From: Leadbetterella sp964563435
GTDB taxonomy: Bacteria > Bacteroidota > Bacteroidia > Cytophagales > Spirosomataceae
Direction: 5' to 3'
Length of the DNA: 64,000 nt
Assembly: GCA_964563435.1 (NCBI GenBank)
Contig: CAZLXI010000005.1
Span: forward strand, 62,001 to 126,000
A model generated the notes under the pieces. The model worked only from the letters and a program-made list of their open reading frames with translations. It ran no database searches and had not been told where the DNA came from. The first letter of the stretch is position 1. Every line of letters starts with the position of its first letter. The translations under genes and the position numbers were made by a program. This document shows positions 31,691 through 41,700 of this stretch, one piece after another.

Positions 31691-32674
31691 CTATTTCATT
31701 TTACCCAGGTTGATCATTAACCTGAGATATTGTTTCAACGGCATTAACGGATGGCCCGAATAAACCCCATCGGGTTCTTCAATACTCTTTGCCACGCCGC
31801 TTTTAGCGCCGATCTTGGTGCCGTCAGCTATCCGGATATGCCCCACAAAACCCACCTGGCCGGCGATCATACAGTTCTTACCGATCTTGGTAGACCCCGA
31901 CACCCCGGTTTGGGAGGCGATCACGGTATTTTCCCCGATCTCCACGTTATGACCTATCTGCACCAGGTTATCCAGCTTTACACCGCTGCCGATCCGGGTA
32001 GAACCCATCGTAGCCCGGTCAATGGTGGTATTGGCACCTATACTTACGTTATCGCCCAGCACTACGTTGCCCAGTTGGGGAATATCCTGATATACACCGT
32101 TCTCGTCGGGCGCAAATCCGAATCCTTCCGAGCCGATGACCGCGCCCGGATGAAGCACACAATTGCTTCCTACGACACAGTCTTCCATTATCTTCACACC
32201 GGGATGAATGACGGTATTGTTTCCTATCTTTACCCGGCGGCCTATGTAAGCACCTGAAAATATACTCACCTGGTCACCGATAAACGCCTGTTCTCCGACA
32301 AATACCAGCGACTCAATATAAACTCCCTCCCCTATGCCGGCGGTTTCATCTATATCGGCTTTCGGACTAAGACCCGTTTTACTTACCTTTTTCATCTGCT
32401 GGTATGCGGCCATCAGCTTACTTACGGAAAGGTAGGGGTCTTTCACCCGGATAAGATTAGTTTTTACGGCATTTTTAGGAATGAATTCCTTTGAAACTAT
32501 TACGGCGCTGGATTCGGTGGAGTATATATAAGGTTCGTATTTATTATTTGCCAGAAAAGATATACTCCCCGGTTTCCCTTCCTCTATTTTGGCAAAATGG
32601 TCTATCAGAATACCTCCTTCTCCCTCTACTTCCCCTTCCAGAATCTCAGCTATCTGCTTAACAGAAAACTTCAT
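31691..32674 (-). CDS. lpxD: UDP-3-O-acylglucosamine N-acyltransferase LpxD
   Basis: LpxD adds the second hydroxyacyl chain in lipid A synthesis. The 327-residue protein has an N-terminal uridine-binding domain (about 1-100), hexapeptide repeats (from about 105), and the catalytic His region LDNLVQIGHNVEIGENT. A GSEGFGFAPDENG segment, also typical, is present. It lies 28 bases after the HD phosphohydrolase gene and 8 bases before lpxC-fabZ. Confidence 0.96.
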   Translation of the reverse strand: MKFSVKQIAEILEGEVEGEGGILIDHFAKIEEGKPGSISFLANNKYEPYIYSTESSAVIVSKEFIPKNAVKTNLIRVKDPYLSVSKLMAAYQQMKKVSKTGLSPKADIDETAGIGEGVYIESLVFVGEQAFIGDQVSIFSGAYIGRRVKIGNNTVIHPGVKIMEDCVVGSNCVLHPGAVIGSEGFGFAPDENGVYQDIPQLGNVVLGDNVSIGANTTIDRATMGSTRIGSGVKLDNLVQIGHNVEIGENTVIASQTGVSGSTKIGKNCMIAGQVGFVGHIRIADGTKIGAKSGVAKSIEEPDGVYSGHPLMPLKQYLRLMINLGKMK

Positions 32675-32702
32675 TTAATCAATTTATAAGTTGTTTTCAG
32701 CT

Positions 32703-33974
32703 TTAGTCCGAAATATCCTGTAAATATACATCATTGGCATAACATAAGTAATTTTTTTCCACAATATTGCTTATGGCCCGGATGGTGGGAAGCTCCGATG
32801 CTTCCGTGATTTCCATGCATTTCCCGTCTTTCCAGAGAATTTTTATACCGGAATGATTCAGATCATACCCGCTGCTTCTGACGGTTCCTTCGCGGAAAAA
32901 ATACTTCTGCTCACTTTCTCCGATTCCGGCCTTTTTCCAGCTCTGCTGCAGGCTGCTTCTTAGGATTTTCAGATCGTAATTCTTGTCAAATTTAATCTTG
33001 AAAAGGTTCCGGTTTAATAAACTTCGGCTCAAAACGGACAAAATCCTGTCTGAATGGTTCGCCCAAAGTTTAACGGCCGACCAGATATCCGTATCATCGA
33101 GGCTCACAAACATTTCCAGGATGTCGGGATCCGCCGATATCCGGTCGAGGGAGATTTTTTCCTCCAGGAGCAGGCGCAGTGCCGGCGACATGGGGATTTT
33201 TCCGGACCCCGGCAGATCTTTGACCCGTTCAAAGATCTTCAGCAGAACGGCCTCGGCACAGAGCGACGTTTTATGCAGGTAAACCTGCCAGTACATGTGC
33301 TGCCGGGCCACCAGGAAGTTTTCCACGCTCATCAGTCCCTTTTCTTCCACTACCAGCTGATCTTCATATACATTGAGCATCTTGATGATCCTCTCCGCGC
33401 CTATCTTCCCTTCTGCCACAGCCGTGAAAAAGCTGTCGCGATTCAGGTAATCCAGACGGTCCATATCGAGCTGGCCCGACACCAGCTGATGAAAAAATGC
33501 CCGGGGATACGTTCCGTTAAAAATAGCGGTGGCCAGGGTCAGCCTGCCCTTATACAGCTGATTCAGCTTTCCGATCAGCAACTCGGAAATGGTCTCGTGC
33601 GAAACTTCATAAAAAAGCGCATGCTCCAGGACATGTGAAAAAGGCCCGTGCCCGATATCGTGCAGCAGGATGGCCAGCAAAGTGGCTTCTTTTTCTTTGG
33701 GGGAAATGGCTACTCCCTTGCTTTCCAGCGAATGAAGCGCCTCATTCATCAGGTGCATAGCGCCCAGCGCGTGCTGAAAACGGGTGTGAACTGCTCCCGG
33801 ATAGACCAGCTCTGCCAGACCCAGCTGCCTGATCCGACGCAAACGCTGGAAATAAGGATGCTGGATCACCCGGAAGATAAAATCAGTTGGGATAGTAATG
33901 AATCCGTACACGGGATCATTAAATATCTTCCGCTGATTGACCGGTTCAGTATTCAAGTTTATAGACCCATGCAT
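32703..33974 (-). CDS. HD-domain phosphohydrolase (dNTPase/SAMHD1-like)
   Basis: This 423-residue protein has the metal-binding HD signature in LLHDIGHGPFSH (about 100-111), preceded by the RLRRIRQLG and HTRFQHALGAMH segments, all typical of the dGTPase/SAMHD1-like branch. It probably hydrolyses nucleotides; the substrate is not known. The start ATG lies inside the end of the fucosidase gene (29-base overlap), and no later in-frame ATG fits before the conserved FNDPVYGFI. It commonly precedes lpxD in Bacteroidota. Confidence 0.9.
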   Translation of the reverse strand: MHGSINLNTEPVNQRKIFNDPVYGFITIPTDFIFRVIQHPYFQRLRRIRQLGLAELVYPGAVHTRFQHALGAMHLMNEALHSLESKGVAISPKEKEATLLAILLHDIGHGPFSHVLEHALFYEVSHETISELLIGKLNQLYKGRLTLATAIFNGTYPRAFFHQLVSGQLDMDRLDYLNRDSFFTAVAEGKIGAERIIKMLNVYEDQLVVEEKGLMSVENFLVARQHMYWQVYLHKTSLCAEAVLLKIFERVKDLPGSGKIPMSPALRLLLEEKISLDRISADPDILEMFVSLDDTDIWSAVKLWANHSDRILSVLSRSLLNRNLFKIKFDKNYDLKILRSSLQQSWKKAGIGESEQKYFFREGTVRSSGYDLNHSGIKILWKDGKCMEITEASELPTIRAISNIVEKNYLCYANDVYLQDISD

Positions 33975-35289
33975 AATTACACGGATTGGTTTTAGGACTC
34001 AACTGCGGCGCTGTGATAGTCAATACCCCGCCTTTGGAGGTAAATTTTACCGGAGCGTCTGTACCCAGCATGCTTACTTTCTTCGGTTTGGCCGGGAGAT
34101 CCGCCTGCACGATATCCTTCCATTCCGTCGTGATCAGGTATACCGTGTTATTTTTCCCTGTAAAGAATATTTTATCGACCCCGGGGGCATTTTCCACGGC
34201 TCTTGTGCCGTAGATAGCCTCGCCGTTCACTTTGAGCCAGGCGCCGATCTCTGCCAGGCGCTGCTGCATAATCACGGGTATACCGCCGTCGGCACGCGGA
34301 CCGATATTCAGCAGCAGGTTACCGCCTTTGGATACGATCTCCACCAGCATGTGCACCAGCTTTTCCCCGGAGCTGTACATCTCCAGATTCTCGTTCCGGC
34401 TGTACCCGAACGACTCCCCTATTCCCCGGCACTCCTCCCACGGACGGTTGAATTTCACCTGGCTCACATCTGCATATTCCGTGGTGTAAAAACTGCCGTA
34501 TTTGCCCCGGGTATCGGACCCCCACCGGTCGTTGATCACGATGGAATCCTTTACTTTCGACTCATTAAACAGCCAGGACATAAAAGGTGTCACGCGCCAT
34601 TGGGCCGTAGGATGATCCCATTCGCCGTCACCCCATAGAATATCCGGCTCGTAGGTCTCCACCAGGTCTTTCATCTGGGGCAGCATACGCTCGTCAATGT
34701 AACGGTTGAGGTCGGTCCTGTACACCGGGTTATACCATTCATATAGGGAGTAATAATACCCCATTTTCAGTCCTTTGGCCTTTACCGAGCGGGTCAGGTC
34801 GCCCAGGAGGTCTCTCCGGGGGCCGATATCCCCGGCGTTCCAGTTCCAGGACTGCTTACTGGGCCACATCGTAAAGCCTTCATGATGCTTGGAGGTCAGC
34901 ACCACGTAACGGGCGCCGGATTCTTTGAAAATATCCGACCACTTATCGGGATCAAAGAGTTCCGCCCTGAAATCATTGGCAAAGTCCTGGTAAGGCTTAC
35001 CGGCATACACCCGCTGATGAAAATCCGTAAACTCCTTATGTATCTTCAGGTTTTTATTATTGAGGCGCTCCCAGTACCATTCGGCGTAAAAGCTGCCGAA
35101 ACCATCAGCATTCGAGAGGGTAGCCCAGGCCGGAACCGAGTACACGCCCCAGTGAATAAAGATCCCGAATTTGGCGTCCTCAAACCAGGCCGGGGTGGCG
35201 CGTTTGTCGAGGCTTTCCCAGTCGGGAGTGAATTGGGCCTGAGCCGAAAAGCACAGACCGAGAGTCAATACATATAAAATTTTCTTCAT
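33946..35289 (-). CDS. Exported alpha-L-fucosidase (GH29)
   Basis: A signal peptide (MKKILYVLTLGLCFSAQAQ) precedes a GH29 catalytic domain with the FGIFIHWGVYSVPAW opening, YVVLTSKHHEGF and the nucleophile region DILWGDGEWDH. Further typical pieces are NERWG-like NDRWGSDTRG and LLLNIGPRADG. The enzyme removes alpha-linked fucose from glycans by a retaining mechanism, here in the periplasm or outside. At 447 residues it has the catalytic domain and a short beta-sandwich. It follows the glycosylasparaginase gene and overlaps the HD gene. Confidence 0.93.
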   Translation of the reverse strand: MKKILYVLTLGLCFSAQAQFTPDWESLDKRATPAWFEDAKFGIFIHWGVYSVPAWATLSNADGFGSFYAEWYWERLNNKNLKIHKEFTDFHQRVYAGKPYQDFANDFRAELFDPDKWSDIFKESGARYVVLTSKHHEGFTMWPSKQSWNWNAGDIGPRRDLLGDLTRSVKAKGLKMGYYYSLYEWYNPVYRTDLNRYIDERMLPQMKDLVETYEPDILWGDGEWDHPTAQWRVTPFMSWLFNESKVKDSIVINDRWGSDTRGKYGSFYTTEYADVSQVKFNRPWEECRGIGESFGYSRNENLEMYSSGEKLVHMLVEIVSKGGNLLLNIGPRADGGIPVIMQQRLAEIGAWLKVNGEAIYGTRAVENAPGVDKIFFTGKNNTVYLITTEWKDIVQADLPAKPKKVSMLGTDAPVKFTSKGGVLTITAPQLSPKTNPCNYAWVYKLEY

Positions 35290-35311
35290 AACGTTAAAAG
35301 TTTCAGGTGTC

Positions 35312-35339
35312 GTAAATACGCAATATTTTGCGTATTTAC
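35312..35339. promoter_or_regulatory. 28-base palindrome upstream of the fucosidase gene
   Basis: GTAAATACGCAA (35312-35323) and its exact complement (35328-35339) flank TATT. It sits 22 bases before the fucosidase ATG and 28 bases past the glycosylasparaginase stop. It lacks a T-run, so an operator or an mRNA processing hairpin is more likely than a terminator. Confidence 0.5.
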
Positions 35340-35367
35340 CTCGTCCCGGGTTTATTCAAAAACCGTA

Positions 35368-36402
35368 TCACTTAAAATACGACTTCGTTTTGATCACCCG
35401 CCCGTTACCGGGTTCGGTTGTCACCGAAAAGACAAATCCGGTGTTAACGGCGTAAGAACCATATTCACCGTATTTATTCAGTGCGATGAAGCCTACCTGG
35501 AAGTCCTTCGCTTTTTCCGGGTTGATCTTCACGAGACGCTCTACGGCCAGGCGGCAGGCCGTTTCGGGTGATTTTCCCTGGCGCATAAACTCCACTACCA
35601 AATGAGAGCCGGCAATCCGGATCACTTCTTCGCCCTGCCCGGAGGAGGTCACGGCCCCTACTTCATTGTCAACGTACAGTCCGGCGCCGATGATGGGCGA
35701 GTCGCCCACGCGGCCCCGCAACTTAAAGCCCATTCCGGAGGTGGTGCAGGCGCCTGACAGGTTGCCCGCCTGATCCAGCGCCACCAGTCCCATGGTATCA
35801 TGGTTAAAGCTGCCGTCTTCGAGACGGTTAGGAGCGAAAGGGCCGTTTTTAAGTGCTTTGTTCTGCTCCAACTCGATGTTTTTTACCGGTTTGTACTCCG
35901 ATTTTTTCAGCCATTCCTTATAAGTCTTTTCGGCATCTTCCGAAAGATTTTTGGGCTCCGCCTTAAACCCGTTTTTCAGGGCGAAATCGCGTGCTCCTTC
36001 GCCTGCCAGTAATACATGCGGGGTACTTTCCATCACTTTCCGCGCTACTGAGATCGGGTGTTTAATGTCTTCGAGGAAAGCGACTCCGCCACAGTTCATC
36101 TTTTCATCCATGATGCAGGCGTCGAGGGTCACGTAACCGTCGCGGTCCGGGTTTCCGCCGAGTCCCACGCAGCAGTTGACCTGGTCCTCGATATACCGGG
36201 CGCCCTGCTCCACGGCGTCCAGTGCCCGGCCCTCTTTATGTTTCAGTATTTCAATCGCCGCTTCGTTCACCGGGATCCCGCTGTCCCAGGTACTGACCAC
36301 AACGGGCTTTCTGACCGTCTTTTTTTGCCCAAACAGCCGGGTAGATGACAATATGGGGAGTGCAAGCAGGGCTTTGGAAAGAAAACTTCTTCTGTTATTC
36401 AT
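35368..36402 (-). CDS. N4-(beta-N-acetylglucosaminyl)-L-asparaginase (glycosylasparaginase)
   Basis: This Ntn-hydrolase cleaves GlcNAc from asparagine. The self-processing site is HDTMGLVALD, with Thr as the new N-terminal nucleophile. Other family marks are GLGGNPDRDGYVTLDAC and the GDSPIIGAGLYVDN segment. The ATG at 36402 gives a twin-arginine-type leader (NNRRSFLSKALLALPIL), so export in folded form by Tat is likely. The frame is open to 36441. It overlaps the upstream 137-residue gene by 8 bases and lies 78 bases before the fucosidase gene. Confidence 0.92.
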   Translation of the reverse strand: MNNRRSFLSKALLALPILSSTRLFGQKKTVRKPVVVSTWDSGIPVNEAAIEILKHKEGRALDAVEQGARYIEDQVNCCVGLGGNPDRDGYVTLDACIMDEKMNCGGVAFLEDIKHPISVARKVMESTPHVLLAGEGARDFALKNGFKAEPKNLSEDAEKTYKEWLKKSEYKPVKNIELEQNKALKNGPFAPNRLEDGSFNHDTMGLVALDQAGNLSGACTTSGMGFKLRGRVGDSPIIGAGLYVDNEVGAVTSSGQGEEVIRIAGSHLVVEFMRQGKSPETACRLAVERLVKINPEKAKDFQVGFIALNKYGEYGSYAVNTGFVFSVTTEPGNGRVIKTKSYFK

Positions 36403-36808
36403 TTGATTCGTTAGGAAAAGGTAGATAGATAAATCCGGCAAAATCGCCGTCTATGACAAAAAGGCAACAGTATTCTTCCGGGTCCCGGTAGTTCTCAATA
36501 AACAGATCTCGTGATTCTTCCCCGATCATGCCCCGCTGAATAAAGTCTTCCAGGAAGTTGGCCCGGTACTGATATACGGTTTTAAAATCGGGCTTATCAA
36601 ATAAGAGTATCCCCAGGTCTATCTCATTTTCAGACAGCACAAAGACAGGGTACTTCGAAAAGTCTCTTTTCCGGATCTGGTAAGAAGATTCCTTCAGATG
36701 GTCAGAGACCTTCAGAAAATCAGACGACACCTTGCCCATCAGCTTCCGGTTGATCTCCGGGGAGTTAGCGTCGTCCATTAAGGTATTTTCGTTACTGTGG
36801 TTGATCAT
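36395..36808 (-). CDS. Hypothetical protein, 137 residues
   Basis: An acidic soluble protein with no signal peptide and no recognised domain. It has helical N-terminal and middle parts and a C-terminal strand pair (EYCCLFVIDGDFAGFIYLPF). The ATG at 36778 (MDDANSPEIN) is an alternative start. It overlaps the glycosylasparaginase gene by 8 bases and so is probably translated with it. Upstream is a run of ten T with no other marks. Confidence 0.7.
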   Translation of the reverse strand: MINHSNENTLMDDANSPEINRKLMGKVSSDFLKVSDHLKESSYQIRKRDFSKYPVFVLSENEIDLGILLFDKPDFKTVYQYRANFLEDFIQRGMIGEESRDLFIENYRDPEEYCCLFVIDGDFAGFIYLPFPNESNE

Positions 36809-36920
36809 ATTTTTGAACCATATAAGGCATATAAGTGCATATAATTTTTTTTTTCAGCGCACAAATCAATAAAGGCGATTTGTTTTGGGGAGTGAAAATA
36901 AGGAAAATTTGCTTTTTTAT

Positions 36921-38132
36921 TTAAAAGCCGGCAGAAATAATCAAACCCAGGTCTTTGTACCGGAGGTTAAAGCGGCGGGCCAGGTTCAGGTGGGTTACGC
37001 TTCCCTTATGAGTGATAACTCCTTTCATAAACCACTTATTGTGCAGGATCATCTCGTCAATGCCTCCAAGGTTGGCTGCTTTCATCAGCACGGGTGCAAA
37101 AATGTTGCTCAGCGCCTCGCTGGCCGTATGAGCGAACCGCGAAGAAATGTTGGGTACACAATAGTGGATCACGTCGTATTTCTTAAAAACGGGCTTCTGA
37201 TGAGACGTAACCTCTGAGGTTTCACAGCATCCACCGGTATCGATCGCCACGTCTACGATCACCGAGTTGGGCTTCATGCGGGAGACCATTTCTTCGGTAA
37301 TGACCATGGGGGCAAAGCCGAACTCGCTCCGCAGCGCGCCCACCACCAGGTCGGCTTCGGTCAATGCGTTGGGCAGGTTCACCGAGTCGATTACCGAAGT
37401 GTAGACCCGTGCACCCACGGCATACTGCAGCCGCCTCAGCCGGTAGATCTGCCGGTCGAAGACCTTGATATTTGCTCCCAGACCCAGGGCCGACCTTACG
37501 GCAAATTCGCCTACCGTGCCGGCGCCCACCACCACCACGTTCCTGGGCGGAACACCTGTAACCCCGCCAAGGATCACGCCCTGGCCGCCGTTAGCGCTGC
37601 TTAAATATTCCGAGCCGATCAATATGGCTGAACTCCCGGCTATTTCGCTGATGGTACGGATCACCGGAAACTCCCCCGCCTTATCTTCGATCATCTCAAA
37701 GCCGATGGCGGTGACCTGCCTGGCATTCAGCTTTTTAAAGTACTCTGCGGTTAACTTGGGCAGGTTAACGGTGGAGATCAGGGTAGACGAGGCCCGGATA
37801 TATTCAAATTCTTCCTCCCGGAGCGGTTCTATCTTAAGAATGATTTCATTATCAAAAACCTCTTTGCGGCTTTGCACGATATCGGCTCCTGCCTCGGCAT
37901 AAGCGGAGTCGCTGAAGTTAGCGCCGCTGCCGGCCCCGGCTTCTAAAGTTACCTCTATTCCGTTCCTGACCAGAACTCCCACAGCGTCCGGCGTAAGAAC
38001 GATCCGGTTCTCATCGGCCGACAGCTCCTTAGGTAAGCCGATACTCACTTTCCGGCCTTTCTTCTTCAGCGCTAAAGGAGATTCTTTGGGAATAAGGGCC
38101 GTTTGCCTGGCCAGGTCTTTCAGCGTATCCAT
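36921..38132 (-). CDS. ald: Alanine dehydrogenase
   Basis: The 403-residue protein belongs to the alanine dehydrogenase/PNT family: IGLPKELSADENRIVLTP at the start, KIEPLREEE, and the NAD-binding VVVVGAGTVGEFAVRSALGLGA. It would catalyse reversible oxidative deamination of alanine to pyruvate with NAD. Compared with the classic 370-residue enzyme it has an N-terminal extension of about 25 residues, as in many Bacteroidota. An intergenic A+T-rich repeat separates it from tsaE. Confidence 0.9.
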   Translation of the reverse strand: MDTLKDLARQTALIPKESPLALKKKGRKVSIGLPKELSADENRIVLTPDAVGVLVRNGIEVTLEAGAGSGANFSDSAYAEAGADIVQSRKEVFDNEIILKIEPLREEEFEYIRASSTLISTVNLPKLTAEYFKKLNARQVTAIGFEMIEDKAGEFPVIRTISEIAGSSAILIGSEYLSSANGGQGVILGGVTGVPPRNVVVVGAGTVGEFAVRSALGLGANIKVFDRQIYRLRRLQYAVGARVYTSVIDSVNLPNALTEADLVVGALRSEFGFAPMVITEEMVSRMKPNSVIVDVAIDTGGCCETSEVTSHQKPVFKKYDVIHYCVPNISSRFAHTASEALSNIFAPVLMKAANLGGIDEMILHNKWFMKGVITHKGSVTHLNLARRFNLRYKDLGLIISAGF

Positions 38133-38139
38133 TGAGAAT

Positions 38140-38246
38140 AAGTTAAAAGTGAAAAACTAAAAGCTAAAAGTTAAGGTTAAAATTCTTTAATTTATGTAAA
38201 AAACTAATGTTCCATTACTTTCAGTTTTTAGTTTTTAGTTTTTCAC
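38140..38246. repeat. A+T heptamer-type intergenic repeat, copy 1
   Basis: Left arm units of the AAAAGCT/AAAAGTT type and right arm units of the TTTTTAG type flank an A+T-rich centre between ald and tsaE. The arms are complementary, so a long weak hairpin can form. Related copies are at 42611-42720 and 54058-54206. Confidence 0.55.
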
Positions 38247-38649
38247 TTATTATATAATTTCGCGTAGCATCTTTATTATGGGAAATGGCGATATCCAGGT
38301 AAGGTTCCGCCAAAATGGGCCGGATTACTTCAGGCCATTCCACCCAGCAACGCCTGCCGGAGTCGAAGTATTCTTCCAGGCCGAGGTTAAGGGCTTCCTC
38401 CACACTTTTCAGGCGGTAGCAGTCAAAATGATACAGCCGGCCGTCATAGTCGTTGACATAATTAAACGTAGGGCTGGAAACGGTATCCCGGATGCCCAGC
38501 TCTTCCGCCAAAGCTTTTATGAGCGTGGTTTTACCGGCCCCCAGGTTTCCCGAAAAGGTCCATACCGGGAGGTCTTTCCCGAGCCCGGCAATCGCCGCGA
38601 CCACCTCCGCCAGGTGCTCCAGGGAGATATTTTCAAACTTTTCTTCCAT
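38221..38649 (-). CDS. tsaE: tRNA threonylcarbamoyladenosine synthesis ATPase TsaE
   Basis: TsaE is the ATPase of the t6A tRNA-modification complex. The 142-residue protein has Walker A GNLGAGKTTLIKAL (about 35-48), the SSPTFNYVNDY motif, YHFDCYRL, and the C-terminal WVEWPE segment, all diagnostic. The gene precedes ald on the same strand, separated by a repeat. Confidence 0.95.
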   Translation of the reverse strand: MEEKFENISLEHLAEVVAAIAGLGKDLPVWTFSGNLGAGKTTLIKALAEELGIRDTVSSPTFNYVNDYDGRLYHFDCYRLKSVEEALNLGLEEYFDSGRRCWVEWPEVIRPILAEPYLDIAISHNKDATRNYIISEKLKTKN

Positions 38650-38698
38650 TCCTAAGCAAATTTAGTACTTATCGGGTAATCTGCAGTTGCTTAGAAGC

Positions 38699-38733
38699 AA
38701 AAAAGGTTCTCCCGGGATGGGAGAACCTTTTTT
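38699..38733. terminator. Bidirectional terminator after the TonB receptor
   Basis: GGTTCTCCC (38705-38713) pairs with GGGAGAACC (38719-38727), flanked by six A on one side and six T on the other, so it can end transcription both ways. Confidence 0.88.
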
Positions 38734-38752
38734 ATACAAACTAACCGTTGGA

Positions 38753-41700
38753 TCAGTTGAAGGTTATTCTGGCCCCGAACTGCATATAATAGGTCGAAGC
38801 GATCGACACATTCGTTCTGTAGGTCTTGTCAGAAATAATGCTACCGTTATTGGCATTTAACCAGAAGGTAGGCTTCACGTTGCCACCCGGTACCAGGCTG
38901 GATACGTTTCTGGGGGTAAGGATGTTACCAATGCTGGTGTCATAAGTACCCCATGAAGAGTTCAGCAGGTTACCCAGGTTAAAGATATCCACAAAAACCT
39001 GCAGCCCGCTTTGAGTTCCTGCAATATTTCTCAGCAGATCCTGGCTGAATCTGAGGTCAAACTGGCTTCTCCAGGGCAGTTTGGCGCCGTTTCTTTCTGC
39101 ATATTGTCCTTTCCTGCTGCTCAGGTACGGATCATTTTCGATGAGCTCAAAGAAGAGTTTGGATTGTTCGGCAGCGCTGTAGGCTGTTCCGCCGTAAATC
39201 GATTGCCCCGCAGGAATATCCACAAAAGTGATCTCAGAAGCGTCTTTCGGAATATAGATCAGGTCGTTCACCTGGCCGTCCCGGTTAAAGTCTGAAGAGT
39301 AAGAATACGAATATCTTGTCTGGTTATCACCACTGTAGAATAAGGTAATTCCGGTTTTCAACTTACCGATCAGAGCCCTGTCAAACGTTACCGACCCTAC
39401 CACTCTGTGAGGAAGGACGTTAGAAGTATAGCCTAACAAAGGATTATTCGAGTTGATCGAGGTCATGGGTATTGACCACACGTTAATCAGCTGGTCACCG
39501 GCTCCGTCACTAAAGTTTTTGGCTCCTGCAGCTACATAAGAAACACTACCTGAGAACCCGTTACTGAACTGCTTGGTCAGCTGAAGCATTGCCGAATAGT
39601 AGTTTCCTCCTTTGGCATTGTAAGAAACCGTAGTATTAAATCCTGTAGTTCCGTTTGCAACAGGAAGACCCGCACTATTCAGTTTATTGATATATTTTTC
39701 AGCATTTGGATTAGGGAAAATAGGACGATTATCCGGGTATCCTGAAACATTAAGTGCGGCAGGCTCTACCAGGTTAACATTTCTGGCAGCCACGGCATTA
39801 ATATCTTTGTTGTAGATACCCTCTACAGTAGCTACCAGGCCCCATGGCAATTTGATATCTACAGCCAGACTGCTTTTCCAGGTGGTCGGGAATTTAAGAT
39901 CCCTACCCATAGCTGAGATACCTGAACTCGGAATAAAAGTTCCGGCAGGAGGCAAGACAGCAGGGTAATTAGCTTTAATATCGGGGCTGAAAGCAGGAGT
40001 ATTCTCCTTCCCAGTCCAAACCTGAGTGGCCTGTAAAAGACCGGCATCACCCGACTGGGCCACGATCCATACGAAAGGTATTCTACCGGTGAACACGCCG
40101 GATCCTCCTCGTACCTGCAGGCTTCTGTCTCCCAATACGTCGTAGTTAAATCCAAATCTGGGAGAAATCATTGCCGTATTTTCCGGAAGCACGCCTGTGT
40201 CCACTTTCTCTCCGTTTAAGAAATTTAATCCGGCTACCAGCGGGTGTGTTTTGATCTCGGTTACATCAGGATAGGTAGGTAGTTCGAAACGAACACCGGC
40301 CGTTAATTTCAACCGGTTATTCACCGAGAACTCATCCTGTAAATAAAAGGATGTCTGGGCAAATTTAAAGCTCGGGAAAGCCTGGGAACCGTCAGCTGTC
40401 ATCGGGAAGGTCAGCGCATAGTTGGAAGCTTTACCTCCGTTTTTGAATTCATCCCATGAATCATAAATATAATAACCGGTTCCAAACCGCTGGAAACCGT
40501 TTTTGGTACCACTGGTTTCGTACTGAAGCCCCCCGGTGAATGTATGTTTTCCAATAATATAACTGGCGTCATAGTTCAGCGTATAGGTGGTCACATCACG
40601 AAGGTTACCGAAAGTAAACGGCTCATAACCGAAAGTGGTGATCACTGCATCGCCGTCTTTGATATCCACCAGCGGGAACTCGCCCCCTCCGGAAGTTCTC
40701 GGCTCAAACTGATGCACCCACGAAGCTCTCAAAGAATGGTTCAGATTACCCAGTACCCCGTTATATTCAGCCGTAGCGGAATACAGGTTAGCCTCCTGAA
40801 AATAGTTGGAGTTCATAAAATGCAGTGCATTGTTGCTGATCCGGTTGTTGGCAGCCGCAAAAGAGACATTGGATCCCGAAGTAGAAGAAGATATCGATCT
40901 CGGCTCTGAGCTTTCCACCTGGTTATATCTCACATTTAAGCGGTGATTATTGGAAATATTCCAGTCTACTCTTGCAAACAGCTTATCGTTATAGCTTTTG
41001 TTGGAATATCCCTGATACGGACCCGTCTGATAACCGTAAGTATCACTTAAATATTTGCTGACCTCATCCAGAAAAGTAGCCGTAGGCCGGGCAATGTGGT
41101 TGGCCGAGCCAAAAGGGTTCTGCGAAGTAGCAGCCACTTTGTTAGGCCCCGGCTCCGTGGTTTTGTTTTGCTCCAGGTTGGCAAAGAAAAACAGCTTGTT
41201 TTTGATGATCGGTCCGCCTAAGCTAAAGCCATATTGTTTGATATCCAGATCATTTTTTACGATCTCCACATCCCCTACTTTACCACCCTGCTGCTTATCA
41301 GTACGGTAGGTTGTAAAAGCAGAGCCAAAAAATTCGTTCCTTCCTGACCGGGTAACGGCATTCACCGCGGCACCTGTAAATCCGGACTGACGAACATCAT
41401 AAGGCGTAATATTAACGGAGATTTGCTCAATGGCGTCCAACGAGATCGGAGCTCCTCCCGCAGGAATGTTTTGCCCTATCCCGAACTGGTTGTTAAAGTT
41501 GGCACCGTCGAGTGTAAAGTTATTGGACCTGTAGTTACCACCTCCAATGGCCGTACCGTTGGCCTGGGGAGTTAATCTTGTCAAATCATTCACACTCCTG
41601 GAAATAGAGGGAAGCGATTCGATCTGGGTTCTGGTAACCGTAGTTACGGCACCCGCTCTGTCACTGTTGAGAATGCTGTTCCTGTTGGATCTTACAATCA

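Noticed and set aside
36847..36856. Run of ten T upstream of the 137-residue gene as a terminator
   Set aside because: No stem precedes it on either strand.
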